From: Chitinophagaceae bacterium
GTDB lineage: Bacteria > Bacteroidota > Bacteroidia > Chitinophagales > Chitinophagaceae
Direction of reading: 5' to 3'
Length of the DNA: 38,291 nucleotides
NCBI GenBank assembly: GCA_947476485.1
Contig: CANJQU010000033.1
Span: forward strand, 1-38,291
The position numbers and the translations under genes are program-made. This document shows positions 17,182 through 25,066 of this stretch, in pieces; position 1 is the first letter of the stretch, and each line of letters starts with the position of its first letter. A model generated the notes under the pieces. The model was not told where the DNA came from and searched no databases. It saw nothing but the letters and a program-made list of their open reading frames with translations.

Positions 17182-17811
17182 ATGGAATACAGTGAAAAAC
17201 AACTGGCCATCATAAACTCAGCGGAAAAGCTCTTCGCTGTTACAGGTTTTGCTGGAACATCTGTAAGGGACATAGCACAGGAAGCAGGTGTAAATGTGGC
17301 CATGATATCCTATTATTTCGGCTCTAAAGAAAAACTGATGGAAGCGGTATTTGAGCAGCGTACCAATAAAATACGCATGAAGGTGGAAAACCTGATTCAA
17401 AACAACGAACTCACCAACCTGCAAAAAGTGAACATCCTGATAGAGGACTATGTGGACAAATTCATAGACCAGCAGGAATTTCATAAAATAATGATACGGG
17501 AACAACTGATCGATAAAGACACCGCTATCGCCGGGTTCATTCATGAGCTTAAAAAACGAAACCTTGCGTCGATCAAAAAACTGATACAGGATGGGCAAAA
17601 AAGCGGGGAATTCAAGAAGAATATTGACATAGTTCTGATGATGACCACCATGGTGGGAACAGTGTCGCAACTTATCACCTCACAAAGGTTTTACCGGGAA
17701 ATAAACAACATGGAGCATCTGGACGAAATGGAATTCCAGAAGCACATGAGAAAGAAATTAAGCGCGCATTTAAAACACCTGTTTAAAGTAATACTCACAA
17801 ATGAAGCATAA
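17182..17811 (+). CDS. TetR/AcrR family regulator of the efflux operon
   Basis: A 209-residue one-component regulator. The N-terminal helix-turn-helix lies at about residues 10-55, with SVRDIAQEAGVNVAMISYYF and GSKEKLMEAV as the typical TetR_N signature. The all-helical C-terminal half (60-209) would form the dimer and ligand pocket; no close subfamily is recognised. It is the first gene of a four-gene run with TolC, HlyD and MFS genes. Its 3' end overlaps the TolC start by 11 bases, indicating translational coupling. Promoter-overlapping repeats suggest it represses its own operon until an efflux substrate binds. The start is supported by the promoter placement. Confidence 0.92.
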   Translation: MEYSEKQLAIINSAEKLFAVTGFAGTSVRDIAQEAGVNVAMISYYFGSKEKLMEAVFEQRTNKIRMKVENLIQNNELTNLQKVNILIEDYVDKFIDQQEFHKIMIREQLIDKDTAIAGFIHELKKRNLASIKKLIQDGQKSGEFKKNIDIVLMMTTMVGTVSQLITSQRFYREINNMEHLDEMEFQKHMRKKLSAHLKHLFKVILTNEA

Positions 17812-19129
17812 AAATTATTTCATACCGGGCCTAGTGTCCTTCGCCATGCTGAGCGTATTCTCAGTTGCTGCACAAAACACCAAAACGCTGACCCTCAACC
17901 AGGCTATAGAGCTTAGTATAAAGAACAGCGGGCAACTGAAGATCGACAATGCGAAAGTAGAAGAAGCCACGGGCTACAGGCAGGAAGCATGGAACAACCA
18001 CCTTCCCGACGTAAAACTGAGCGGCTCCTATCTGCGGCTCAACAGTCCTACGGTAGATCTTAAAGTAAAAGTGGGTAGCGGCTCTTCGGGGGGCAGCGCG
18101 CCGGTTAAAGTAGACCAGGCAGCCTACGGCATCTTAAATGCGTCAGTGCCTGTATTCTCAGGCCTCCGTATTAAATACGGTGTTGAGTCTGCAAAATACC
18201 TGGAGCAGGCGGCAAAACTTGATGTTGAAAACGACAAAGAAGAAGTGATCATGAATACCGCCAATGCCTTCAGCGCCCTTTTTAAGGCAAAAGAGTATGT
18301 TGGTCTTGTAAAAGAGAACCTGAAACAACAGCAGCAGCGGGTAACTGATTTTTCGAATCTCGAAAAAAATGGATTGCTTGCCCGTAATGACCTTTTAAAG
18401 TCGCAATTGCAGGAATCCAACATTGAATTGACGCTGCTGGAAGCGGAACATGATCTTCAGATAACGTATAAGAATGTGAACCTGATGCTAGGCCTCCCGG
18501 ATGGCACCGAAGTCAATCCTGACACGTCCGGCTTCCATATCGCCGAACCCGGCAGCCTTGCACAATGGGAAGAAACTGCACATCAAAACCGCAAAGACTT
18601 TGCGTCACTTTCTTATCGCGAAAAAGCGGCATCGACCGCAATTAAAGCAACTAAAGGAGAATATTATCCGGGCATTGCGATCACCGGTGGCGTCATTGCT
18701 GCAGATGTTCCAAATGTGCTGACGATCACAAATGCCATGAACGTAGGCGTAGGCCTCCAGTACAACTTCGGAGCGCTTTGGAAAACGGGGGCGAAAGTCA
18801 CCCAGGCCAATGCAAAGCTTCGCCAGATACAGGCTACCGAAGGAATGTTGTCGGACCGGATACGACTTGAGGTGACGCAGGCATACCAAAACTACTTGCT
18901 GAGCCTGAAGAAAATAGATGTATACAATAAGGCCATGGCCCAGGCAGTAGAAAACTACAGGATCACGAAGAACAAATATGACAACAGCCTGGTGACCACA
19001 ACTGATCTGCTTGAGGCCGATGTGGCGCAACTGCAAGCCAAACTCAGCAGTTTGTTGTCAAAGGCCGATGCACTTGTCGCGTATAAAAAACTACAGCAGA
19101 CAGCAGGTGTATTATCTATCTCTAAGTAA
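17801..19129 (+). CDS. TolC family outer-membrane efflux channel
   Basis: A 442-residue outer-membrane factor. The signal peptide ends in VAAQ near residue 25. Two repeats of long amphipathic helices follow (about 30-220 and 250-440), as in TolC: the first opens LTLNQAIELSIKNSGQL, and the second half ends YRITKNKYDNSLVTTTDLLEAD, the standard TolC closing motif. Beta segments that would cross the outer membrane lie near 60-110 and 285-330, and contain the Gly/Ser-rich stretch GSGSSGGSAP. The protein forms the exit duct of the tripartite pump encoded with the next two genes. Its ATG lies inside the end of the TetR gene. Confidence 0.93.
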   Translation: MKHKNYFIPGLVSFAMLSVFSVAAQNTKTLTLNQAIELSIKNSGQLKIDNAKVEEATGYRQEAWNNHLPDVKLSGSYLRLNSPTVDLKVKVGSGSSGGSAPVKVDQAAYGILNASVPVFSGLRIKYGVESAKYLEQAAKLDVENDKEEVIMNTANAFSALFKAKEYVGLVKENLKQQQQRVTDFSNLEKNGLLARNDLLKSQLQESNIELTLLEAEHDLQITYKNVNLMLGLPDGTEVNPDTSGFHIAEPGSLAQWEETAHQNRKDFASLSYREKAASTAIKATKGEYYPGIAITGGVIAADVPNVLTITNAMNVGVGLQYNFGALWKTGAKVTQANAKLRQIQATEGMLSDRIRLEVTQAYQNYLLSLKKIDVYNKAMAQAVENYRITKNKYDNSLVTTTDLLEADVAQLQAKLSSLLSKADALVAYKKLQQTAGVLSISK

Positions 19130-19180
19130 AAGTGAACTAACTGAAGAAACAAGTAACGCTCAATCATAAAAAATAGTTTT

Positions 19181-20329
19181 ATGTCGCAACCAAACGAAGA
19201 AAAAGGAACAGCCCAAGCGCCACACGCACCGCATCACCATCCCCACCACCCAAAGGAAGAGCCAAAGAAAAAAAGTAAGGGCTTCATGATCGCGCTTATC
19301 ATATTGGTACTTGGCGGGGGAGCATTCGGTGTAACGAAATACATCCATGGCCAGCATCACGAAGAGACGGAAGATGCGCAGATCGAAGCAAATATCAGCC
19401 CGGTTATACCTCGCATTGCCGGTTATGTAACCGAGGTGCATGTTAAAGATAACCAGAAGGTAAAAAAGGGTGATACACTCGTAGTGCTCGACAACCGAAG
19501 TGAGCTGATACAGGTAGAGCAGGCAACAGCAGCACTTACCGCTGCCAAAAGTAACCTCGGCGTTGCCAATGCTACCACTAATGTATCGAGGGCCAACATT
19601 GCTACTTATGAAGCCAATGTATCGACCGCAGATGCACAGATAGAGGCTGCAAAAGTGACGTTGCACCGCGCTACACAAGACTATGACCGCTATGCGAACC
19701 TGATAAAAGACCACACGATCACACAACAGCAGTTTGAACAGGCCGAGGCAGCCAAGCAAAGTGCTGAGCGCCAGCTACAGGTACTGACAGACCAGAAAAA
19801 TGCTGCAACGCGCCAGACGAACGCCGCAACATCGCAGAGCAATGCAACAAACCAACAGGTGAATGTTGCCAACGCTACCATACAACAGCGCCAGGCAGAA
19901 CTTGATAACGCACTGCTGAATTTGTCCTACACAGTGATATTGGCTCCGGAAGATGGAACCATTTCTAAAGTTAATGTGCAGATCGGGCAGTTCCTGCAGA
20001 CAGGACAATCCCTTTTCAATGTGGTACTGGATACAAACCCATGGATAGTTGCCAATTTTAAAGAAACTCAACTGGAGAAAATGCGCGAAGGCCAGAAGGT
20101 GACCATTCACGTAGATGCATGGCCTGGGCATGATTTCGCAGCAAAGGTCTCTTCGTTCTCCCCGGCTACGGGCTCTCGATTTGCTTTGCTGCCACCAGAC
20201 AATGCATCCGGCAACTTTGTAAAAGTAGTTCAGCGACTGCCCGTGAAAATAGAATTAGTAGGCAACGACCCGCTTATAAAGAACCTGCGCCCGGGAATGA
20301 ATGCGAATGTCGACGTGCACCTGGATTAA
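19181..20329 (+). CDS. HlyD/EmrA family periplasmic adaptor
   Basis: A 382-residue membrane-fusion protein. The cytoplasmic N-terminus (1-33) is unusually rich in His and Lys (HAPHHHPHHPKEEPKKK) and might bind metal. A single transmembrane helix spans about 34-54. The EmrA signature TEDAQIEANISPVIPRIAGYV follows, with a lipoyl half-motif, a long alanine/glutamine-rich coiled-coil hairpin (about 105-245) and the second lipoyl/beta-barrel part with LSYTVILAPEDGTISKV and GQSLFNVV. It bridges the MFS pump and the TolC channel. It lies 51 bases after the TolC gene in the same operon. Confidence 0.93.
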   Translation: MSQPNEEKGTAQAPHAPHHHPHHPKEEPKKKSKGFMIALIILVLGGGAFGVTKYIHGQHHEETEDAQIEANISPVIPRIAGYVTEVHVKDNQKVKKGDTLVVLDNRSELIQVEQATAALTAAKSNLGVANATTNVSRANIATYEANVSTADAQIEAAKVTLHRATQDYDRYANLIKDHTITQQQFEQAEAAKQSAERQLQVLTDQKNAATRQTNAATSQSNATNQQVNVANATIQQRQAELDNALLNLSYTVILAPEDGTISKVNVQIGQFLQTGQSLFNVVLDTNPWIVANFKETQLEKMREGQKVTIHVDAWPGHDFAAKVSSFSPATGSRFALLPPDNASGNFVKVVQRLPVKIELVGNDPLIKNLRPGMNANVDVHLD

Positions 20330-20333
20330 CACT

Positions 20334-20502
20334 CACCCCCGGCCCCTAAAGGAGAGTACTTGTGAATATAAACATTAAGCTTTAGCATAAATATTAAACA
20401 CTATCAGAATATATATTTTAGAATAAACGTTCAGATAAATCCTAAAAATGCCCAGTCCCAAAATGACCTTGATCATAGTACCCCTTCAGGGGCAGGGGTT
20501 AA
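20334..20502. repeat. Inverted-repeat element between the HlyD and MFS genes
   Basis: Arms at 20334-20360 (CACCCCCGGCCCCTAAAGG, ending AGTACT) and 20477-20502 (AGTACCCCTTCAGGGGCAGG) are imperfect inverted copies bounding about 116 AT-rich bases. Each arm has its own small palindrome (CCCCT..AGG(A)G; CCCCT-TC-AGGGG). It lies inside the efflux operon just after the HlyD stop. It resembles the C-rich/CCCCTTTAGGGG-type intergenic elements common in this phylum (recalled, not checked). As RNA it could form a long stem dampening MFS expression; as DNA it could be a small mobile element. Confidence 0.55.
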
Positions 20503-20517
20503 CCTTACGACTTTAAT

Positions 20518-22101
20518 ATGCAACACGAATCACTGGTAGAATATGGCCCACGGCGGGTGATCATAACGATCACAGCAATATTTTGCGCGCTGCTGGAGAT
20601 AGTGGATACGACGATAGTGAATGTGGCGCTCAATGACATGAAAGGCAACCTTGGCGCTACACTGAATGAAATAGGCTGGGTTATCACCGCTTACGCCATA
20701 GGTAATGTGATCATCGTACCCATGACAAGCTGGTTGTCTGCACAGTTTGGCAGGAGAAATTACTTTGCGGCCTCAATCATCATTTTTACTGTATTCTCCT
20801 TCCTATGCGGCAATGCAAATGGTATATGGGAACTTGTGTTCTTTCGGTTTATGCAGGGCCTGGGCGGGGGCGCGTTACTGGTTACCTCACAAACCATTAT
20901 TACAGAAAGCTACCCACCCGAAAAGCGAGGTATGGCGCAAGCCATATATGGGCTGGGCGTTATTATCGGCCCCACATTAGGCCCACCATTAGGAGGTTAT
21001 ATTGTGGCGCACCATTCATGGCCATTTATATTCTACATCAACATCCCCATCGGGATCATCGCTACGCTGCTCACATTACAATTTGTAAAGAGTCCGAAAT
21101 ATGCTGAAAAAAAATCCAGGAAGGAAGTAGACTGGGCCGGGATAGGACTCCTTGCCGTATCGGTCGGCTCCTTGCAGTATGTACTCGAGCGTGGACAAGA
21201 AGATGATTGGTTTGCAAGCAAGACGATCACAACACTAACAATAACTGCGGTAATGGGATTCTTCTTCTTTGTGTGGCGGGAACTTACGGCTAAAAATCCT
21301 ATTGTGGAGCTAAGGGTATTGAAAAACGGTAACCTTGCCGTTGGTACCGTGCTGTCTTTCATTCTTGGCTTCGGACTATACGGCTCTACTTTCATCATCC
21401 CACTTTACACCCAAAGCACTCTTGGCTGGACAGCCCAACAGGCCGGTGCGTTGATGATACCGGCGGCGCTTACCACAGCGTTTATGATGCCCATAATAGG
21501 CCAGATGTTGCAAAGAGGCGTAAAACAGCAATACCTCGTTGCCCTTGGAATGTTTATATTCTTCCTCTATAGCTTGTGGGGGTATAAAATAATAACACCT
21601 GACACCAGCAAAGATGATTTTTTCTGGATGCTGATATTCCGTGGGTTTGGACTCGGCATGTTATTTATTCCTATTACCACTCTCTCCCTGTCTACACTTA
21701 AAGGGCAGCAAATTGGCCAGGGGGCTGCCTTTACCGGCATGATGCGGCAACTTGGCGGCTCTTTTGGAGTTGCACTGATCACCACATTCATGGCTACCCA
21801 GAATGTGGTTCACAAAAATGACCTTAACTCCCATATGTCATACGATAATCCAGTAGTGCAGCAGCGTGTGCACGGGATGCAACATAACTACATGATGACA
21901 AAAGGAATGACAACTGATGAGGCCTTAAGAGCAGCTTATCAAACACTCGACCGTATCGTTACGAAGCAGGCAGCAGTGCTTTCATATATGGACGTGTTCC
22001 TATACCTCGGCATACTATTCCTCATATGCATCCCTTTTATGCTGATGGTCAAAGGAAACAAGCAACCGAAGAAAGCAGATCTTGCGGAGGGGATGCATTA
22101 G
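20518..22101 (+). CDS. DHA2 family MFS multidrug transporter (EmrB-like)
   Basis: A 527-residue inner-membrane drug/H+ antiporter with about 14 hydrophobic helices, the size and pattern of the DHA2 (EmrB/QacA) group. Helix 1 carries the DHA2 motif DTTIVNVALNDM. Motif A appears as SAQFGRRNYF after helix 2. Helix 5 has the antiporter motif C-like GLGVIIGPTLGPPLGGYIV. Together with the HlyD and TolC proteins it would form an EmrAB-TolC-type pump; substrates are unknown. It is last in the operon, 188 bases after the HlyD gene with an inverted-repeat element between, and is followed by a strong hairpin at 22140-22171. Confidence 0.94.
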   Translation: MQHESLVEYGPRRVIITITAIFCALLEIVDTTIVNVALNDMKGNLGATLNEIGWVITAYAIGNVIIVPMTSWLSAQFGRRNYFAASIIIFTVFSFLCGNANGIWELVFFRFMQGLGGGALLVTSQTIITESYPPEKRGMAQAIYGLGVIIGPTLGPPLGGYIVAHHSWPFIFYINIPIGIIATLLTLQFVKSPKYAEKKSRKEVDWAGIGLLAVSVGSLQYVLERGQEDDWFASKTITTLTITAVMGFFFFVWRELTAKNPIVELRVLKNGNLAVGTVLSFILGFGLYGSTFIIPLYTQSTLGWTAQQAGALMIPAALTTAFMMPIIGQMLQRGVKQQYLVALGMFIFFLYSLWGYKIITPDTSKDDFFWMLIFRGFGLGMLFIPITTLSLSTLKGQQIGQGAAFTGMMRQLGGSFGVALITTFMATQNVVHKNDLNSHMSYDNPVVQQRVHGMQHNYMMTKGMTTDEALRAAYQTLDRIVTKQAAVLSYMDVFLYLGILFLICIPFMLMVKGNKQPKKADLAEGMH

Positions 22102-22139
22102 GAGTATATAGAAGCTATCAAATTAAAACAAACCAAAAT

Positions 22140-22171
22140 TAGTAGAGACACAATACATTGCGTCTCTACTA
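22140..22171. terminator. Bidirectional hairpin terminator, GTAGAGACGCAA family
   Basis: A 10-bp stem TAGTAGAGAC / GTCTCTACTA continues after one mismatch with CAAT/ATTG. It sits between the MFS gene and the convergent dehydrogenase-like gene. A closely related hairpin is at 32371-32403. Confidence 0.75.
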
Positions 22172-22202
22172 TATATATGAATACATAAAACGGTCTAATA
22201 CT

Positions 22203-23054
22203 TTACTCCACAGCATCTTTCGCCAGTACTGTCCAATCATCATTGCCGTGACCGCGCGCTATCCATCTGTCCATCTCCGTGGCTATGGCGGGTATCACAG
22301 CTAGTGGTACCCCACCCTGCTTTGCTTCCTGCATCATCAGCCCCGCATCCTTGCGGGCCATATTCAGCTCCCACGACGGCTGGTCAAATGTTTTGCTCGT
22401 CATTTTCTTCAATCGCACTGGCAGCATAGCTGCGGGGTTCCAGGTGCTGAACAACTGTGAAACCTCATCTATAGAGATGTTCAGTGTTTTAGCCAGTGTC
22501 AGGGTGTCGGCCAGCCCTGCGGTCAGTGACATAAGGAAGAGATTGCCGATCAGCTTAATGCCCGCGGCTTTATTAATTTCCGTCCCGAAATTGAGCACTT
22601 TACCGGTCATTTTTGCCAGTGCGGGTTCAACCAAATTAATTACATCCTGGTCGCCCGAGACTAATATTGTACCGGTTCCTTCCAAAGCATTTGCAGGTCC
22701 CATAAATACAGGTGCATGCAGATAGGTGTAACCACGCTTTTTCCATAGTTCGGTACGTTCGGCTGCACCACCAGCAGATGTAGTGGTATGATCAATGATT
22801 ATGACACCCGGATCAAAACCCAGGCTTGCCTTTTCAAGCACTTCATTCACTGCTGCGTCATCCTTCAGGGTCAGGTGCACCCTGCTTGCGCCTTTCACTG
22901 CATCTCCTGCGTTTTCAAATGCCATTGCACCATCCGCTTCCAGCGCTCTTGCTTTCGATACGGTCCTGTTCCACACGTGTACTGTTTCCCCCTTTTTTAT
23001 CAATGCTTTAGTAAAATTCGATCCTAACAGGCCTGTTCCAAGAAATGCGATCAT
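22203..23054 (-). CDS. NAD(P)-dependent beta-hydroxyacid-dehydrogenase-like oxidoreductase
   Basis: A 283-residue protein from the ATG at 23054, chosen because the Rossmann motif follows at once (MIAFLGTGLLGSNFTKALIK, GxGxxG). Upstream in-frame GTG extension is not needed. The substrate-binding motif DHTTTSAGGA (residues 89-97) and the APVFMGPANALEGTGTI segment match the 3-hydroxyisobutyrate / 6-phosphogluconate dehydrogenase family. The catalytic Lys167 and Asn171 are in GIKLIGN. The all-helical C-terminal half is intact. Members include tartronate-semialdehyde and glyoxylate/succinic-semialdehyde reductases and imine reductases, so the substrate is open. It is a single gene, divergent from the DUF445 gene by 97 bases. 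Confidence 0.9.
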   Translation of the reverse strand: MIAFLGTGLLGSNFTKALIKKGETVHVWNRTVSKARALEADGAMAFENAGDAVKGASRVHLTLKDDAAVNEVLEKASLGFDPGVIIIDHTTTSAGGAAERTELWKKRGYTYLHAPVFMGPANALEGTGTILVSGDQDVINLVEPALAKMTGKVLNFGTEINKAAGIKLIGNLFLMSLTAGLADTLTLAKTLNISIDEVSQLFSTWNPAAMLPVRLKKMTSKTFDQPSWELNMARKDAGLMMQEAKQGGVPLAVIPAIATEMDRWIARGHGNDDWTVLAKDAVE

Positions 23055-23151
23055 AGTGTGTTGTTTTATTAAAGTTAAAATAAAAACCTCAAACACCTTT
23101 ACGCCGGTTCAAAATAATCGGTTTCCTGTTTTTGGTCTATTTTCGCCGTTC

Positions 23152-23754
23152 ATGAGTATAATTATGTTTTGGCTGCAGCCATTCGTTGCAGCGTTTACGG
23201 GCTGGTTTACTACCTGGATCGCCATCTTTATGTTATTTCACCCGCGCAATCCCGTGCGTTTCCTGGGTATCACCATCCAGGGTATTTTCCCAAAACGGCA
23301 GCGCCAGGTGGCAGAGCAATTAGGTCGTGTTGTGGCTAAAGAATTGATCCATTTCGATGAAATAGCCGTGCAACTTAAAGACCCCGAAATGCTGCAAGGC
23401 CTTAACCCCACTATAGAAAAGCACCTCGACAATTTCCTGCAGGTGAAGCTAAAGGAAAAGCTCCCTATCATCTCCATGTTCGTGGGAGATGGCACTATGG
23501 CAAAAATAAAAGAAGGCATGATGGAGGAAATTGGCTTGCTCTTGCCTGAGATCATCCATCAGTACACCGACTCGCTCAGCGAAAGAATCGATATTGAAAA
23601 AATGGTAACGGACAAGGTCTCCAACTTTTCATCGGATAAACTGGAGGAGATACTACAATCGGTGATGAAAAAAGAGTTTAAGTTTATTGAAATAATAGGC
23701 GGCGTACTTGGATTTCTTATCGGTCTTATCCAGATGGCCCTGTCTCTTCTGTGA
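23152..23754 (+). CDS. DUF445 family membrane protein
   Basis: A 200-residue protein from the ATG at 23152. The open frame extends further 5', but into the antisense of the divergent dehydrogenase gene, and the true N-terminus FWLQPFVAAFTGWFTTWIAI is the membrane segment. TATTTTCG, one base off the -7 consensus, lies just before the ATG. One hydrophobic helix is at each end (about 5-25 and 180-200), with a charged helical middle containing QVAEQLGRVVAKELIHFDEI, as in the DUF445 (YjiN-like) family. The function of the family is unknown. The short length is usual for Bacteroidota members; proteobacterial ones are about twice as long. Confidence 0.85.
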   Translation: MSIIMFWLQPFVAAFTGWFTTWIAIFMLFHPRNPVRFLGITIQGIFPKRQRQVAEQLGRVVAKELIHFDEIAVQLKDPEMLQGLNPTIEKHLDNFLQVKLKEKLPIISMFVGDGTMAKIKEGMMEEIGLLLPEIIHQYTDSLSERIDIEKMVTDKVSNFSSDKLEEILQSVMKKEFKFIEIIGGVLGFLIGLIQMALSLL

Positions 23755-23787
23755 TGATTATGGAAAATGTAACTTTACTTATCTTAT

Positions 23788-24288
23788 ATGGGTACTAAAG
23801 CCATTATCATGTATAAAACTGCGATTTTCGTTTTAGCTTCCCTCCTCGTTGCCGTGGCTGGCAGCGCACAAACTATAAAAATATTGAACTCCACGGTGCG
23901 CAACTGGAGTGGCGGTGTCGCCGGGAAAAGGGGCAGTAATTATAGTTTCGTCATTGAATTCCGTGATTTCCGGAAAGAACCGTTACCAGACACCATTTGG
24001 ATAAACCAGCAACCCATACCGCTCTCTATAAGTACCGAAACAGTACAAGGTAATACAAAGCGCACCCGCACAAAAAACGCTGTGAAATTCGAAATTAATG
24101 CCGGCACATCAAGAGATGATTATGCAGACATGTATCCCGATCCCGAGGGTAAACAACGTAAAGCCATCCCGCGTATGCCCAGACCGTGTAAGGGTGTTGC
24201 GCTGCTATCGTACTTGTATCGCGGCAAGGACCGCTACTATGAAATAGGAGCCTTTACGACCACCCTTGAGCCGGTGAATTATCCCTAA
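23788..24288 (+). CDS. Small secreted protein of unknown function
   Basis: A 166-residue protein. An internal ATG at 23809 (MYKTAIFVLASLLVAVAGSAQ) gives a more compact signal peptide and may be the true start, making 159 residues. Cleavage is expected after SAQ. The mature part is basic and beta-rich, with FVIEFRDFRKEPLPDTIWIN and a single Cys near the end. I recognise no family. It lies 33 bases after the DUF445 gene on the same strand and may share its transcript. A TAACTTTA sequence upstream is only a partial -7 match. Confidence 0.75.
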   Translation: MGTKAIIMYKTAIFVLASLLVAVAGSAQTIKILNSTVRNWSGGVAGKRGSNYSFVIEFRDFRKEPLPDTIWINQQPIPLSISTETVQGNTKRTRTKNAVKFEINAGTSRDDYADMYPDPEGKQRKAIPRMPRPCKGVALLSYLYRGKDRYYEIGAFTTTLEPVNYP

Positions 24289-24331
24289 TTCCTTTTCATA
24301 AAGTCATCGCTACGGCACGATTTTTACATAT

Positions 24332-24360
24332 AATTAATCGATTAATTCTTAATCGATTAA
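24332..24360 (+). promoter_or_regulatory. Twin 12-bp palindromes (candidate operator)
   Basis: Two exact copies of the palindrome TTAATCGATTAA lie at 24334-24345 and 24349-24360, 15 bases apart start to start. The first is extended to a perfect 16-bp palindrome AATTAATCGATTAATT (24332-24347). The second ends 12 bases before the ATG of the lysine-rich protein gene at 24373. A dimeric regulator binding both sites would cover the promoter and leader. Confidence 0.6.
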
Positions 24361-24372
24361 AAAACAATACGT

Positions 24373-24594
24373 ATGAGAAGATTTATTTTAATTGCGTTGA
24401 TCGCATTTGTATCCTCGGGCTTAATGGCGCAGGACGGACCAAAAGCGGATAAGAAGGAATACAAAAAGGAAAGGAAGGAATACAAGATGCATAAGAAAGC
24501 CTATCATGGTAAGCAGCGCCAGGCTATGAAGAAAAAGGAAAAAGCACTGAAGAAAAGCGATAAGAGCGAGCTGAAAGAAGCAGCTGATAAATAA
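24373..24594 (+). CDS. Lysine-rich small exported protein 1
   Basis: A 73-residue protein. A signal peptide of about 20 residues ends in LMAQ, then a mature ~53-residue chain of which roughly a third is lysine. It is rich in alternating KKE/KER blocks and contains KMHKKAYHGKQRQAMKKKEK. No Cys is present and the mature chain should be strongly basic and largely helical. The second small gene has the same length and pattern (DGPKADKK versus EGPKAEKK; KKAYHG versus KKEYHG; AMKKKEKA in both), so the two are recent paralogues. It could bind polyanions such as DNA, LPS or polysaccharide; this is a guess from charge. I recognise no family. Twin palindromes directly upstream suggest specific regulation. 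Confidence 0.8.
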   Translation: MRRFILIALIAFVSSGLMAQDGPKADKKEYKKERKEYKMHKKAYHGKQRQAMKKKEKALKKSDKSELKEAADK

Positions 24595-24682
24595 AACTGT
24601 ATGAAGACCATATAAAACTTCACGGCACGGTTATTTAAACGCTCAGTGGAAATAACAATCATTCACTTTAAAACAAAGCTTC

Positions 24683-24904
24683 ATGAAACAGTATTTTTTA
24701 ATTGCATTGTTTGCGTGCTTTACTTTAGGCGCATCTGCACAGGAAGGCCCGAAAGCCGAAAAGAAGGACAAAAAGAGTGTAAAGAAAGAGCGCAAAATGC
24801 TTAAGAAAGAATATCATGGCAGTGACCGGAAAGCCATGAAGAAAAAAGAAAAGGCGATAAAAAAAGACGACAAAAGTGATATGAAAGAAGACATGCACAA
24901 ATAG
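24683..24904 (+). CDS. Lysine-rich small exported protein 2 (paralogue)
   Basis: A 73-residue paralogue of the preceding gene, 88 bases downstream. The signal peptide MKQYFLIALFACFTLGASAQ is followed by a mature basic chain with EGPKAEKKDKKSVKKERK and KKEYHGSDRKAMKKKEK. The shared YHG motif, the AMKKKEKA[IL]KK stretch and identical length set this pair apart from generic low-complexity proteins. It may be transcribed from the same promoter as the first copy; no separate -7 box is clear. A strong terminator follows at 24972-25008. Confidence 0.8.
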   Translation: MKQYFLIALFACFTLGASAQEGPKAEKKDKKSVKKERKMLKKEYHGSDRKAMKKKEKAIKKDDKSDMKEDMHK

Positions 24905-24971
24905 TGCTGCGCGTTAACCCACAGCTGTTAGTTATGTTTTATCGCGATTTTGTCATTAAAATCGAATTCAC

Positions 24972-25008
24972 AAAAGAGGCAAAAAAAATATTTTTGCCTT
25001 TTTTTTTA
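24972..25008 (+). terminator. Intrinsic terminator after lysine-rich gene 2
   Basis: AGGCAAAAA / TTTTTGCCT stem (24977-24985, 24991-24999) with a 5-base loop, followed by a run of Ts. Confidence 0.8.
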
Positions 25009-25014
25009 ATATTG

Positions 25015-25046
25015 TTGTGCGAAGAGAAAAATTTTTTCTACCTTGG
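25015..25046 (+). promoter_or_regulatory. Promoter of lysine-rich gene 3
   Basis: TTG at 25015-25017 and TACCTTGG (one mismatch to TAnnTTTG) at 25039-25046 are 21 bases apart, the usual Bacteroidota spacing. The preceding terminator isolates this gene transcriptionally from the first two. Confidence 0.5.
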
Positions 25047-25066
25047 TGCCATAAACACACTAAAAA

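Noticed and set aside
16898-17215. Forward 105-codon frame upstream of and overlapping the TetR start
   Set aside because: It runs through the TetR promoter and start in another frame and has no coherent protein pattern.
20334-20502. Insertion sequence in the efflux operon
   Set aside because: Only about 170 bases with no coding capacity; at most a non-autonomous element.
22795-23151. 5' extension of the DUF445 frame
   Set aside because: The extra 119 codons are antisense to the dehydrogenase-like gene and lack any domain; the ATG at 23152 gives the expected N-terminal membrane helix.
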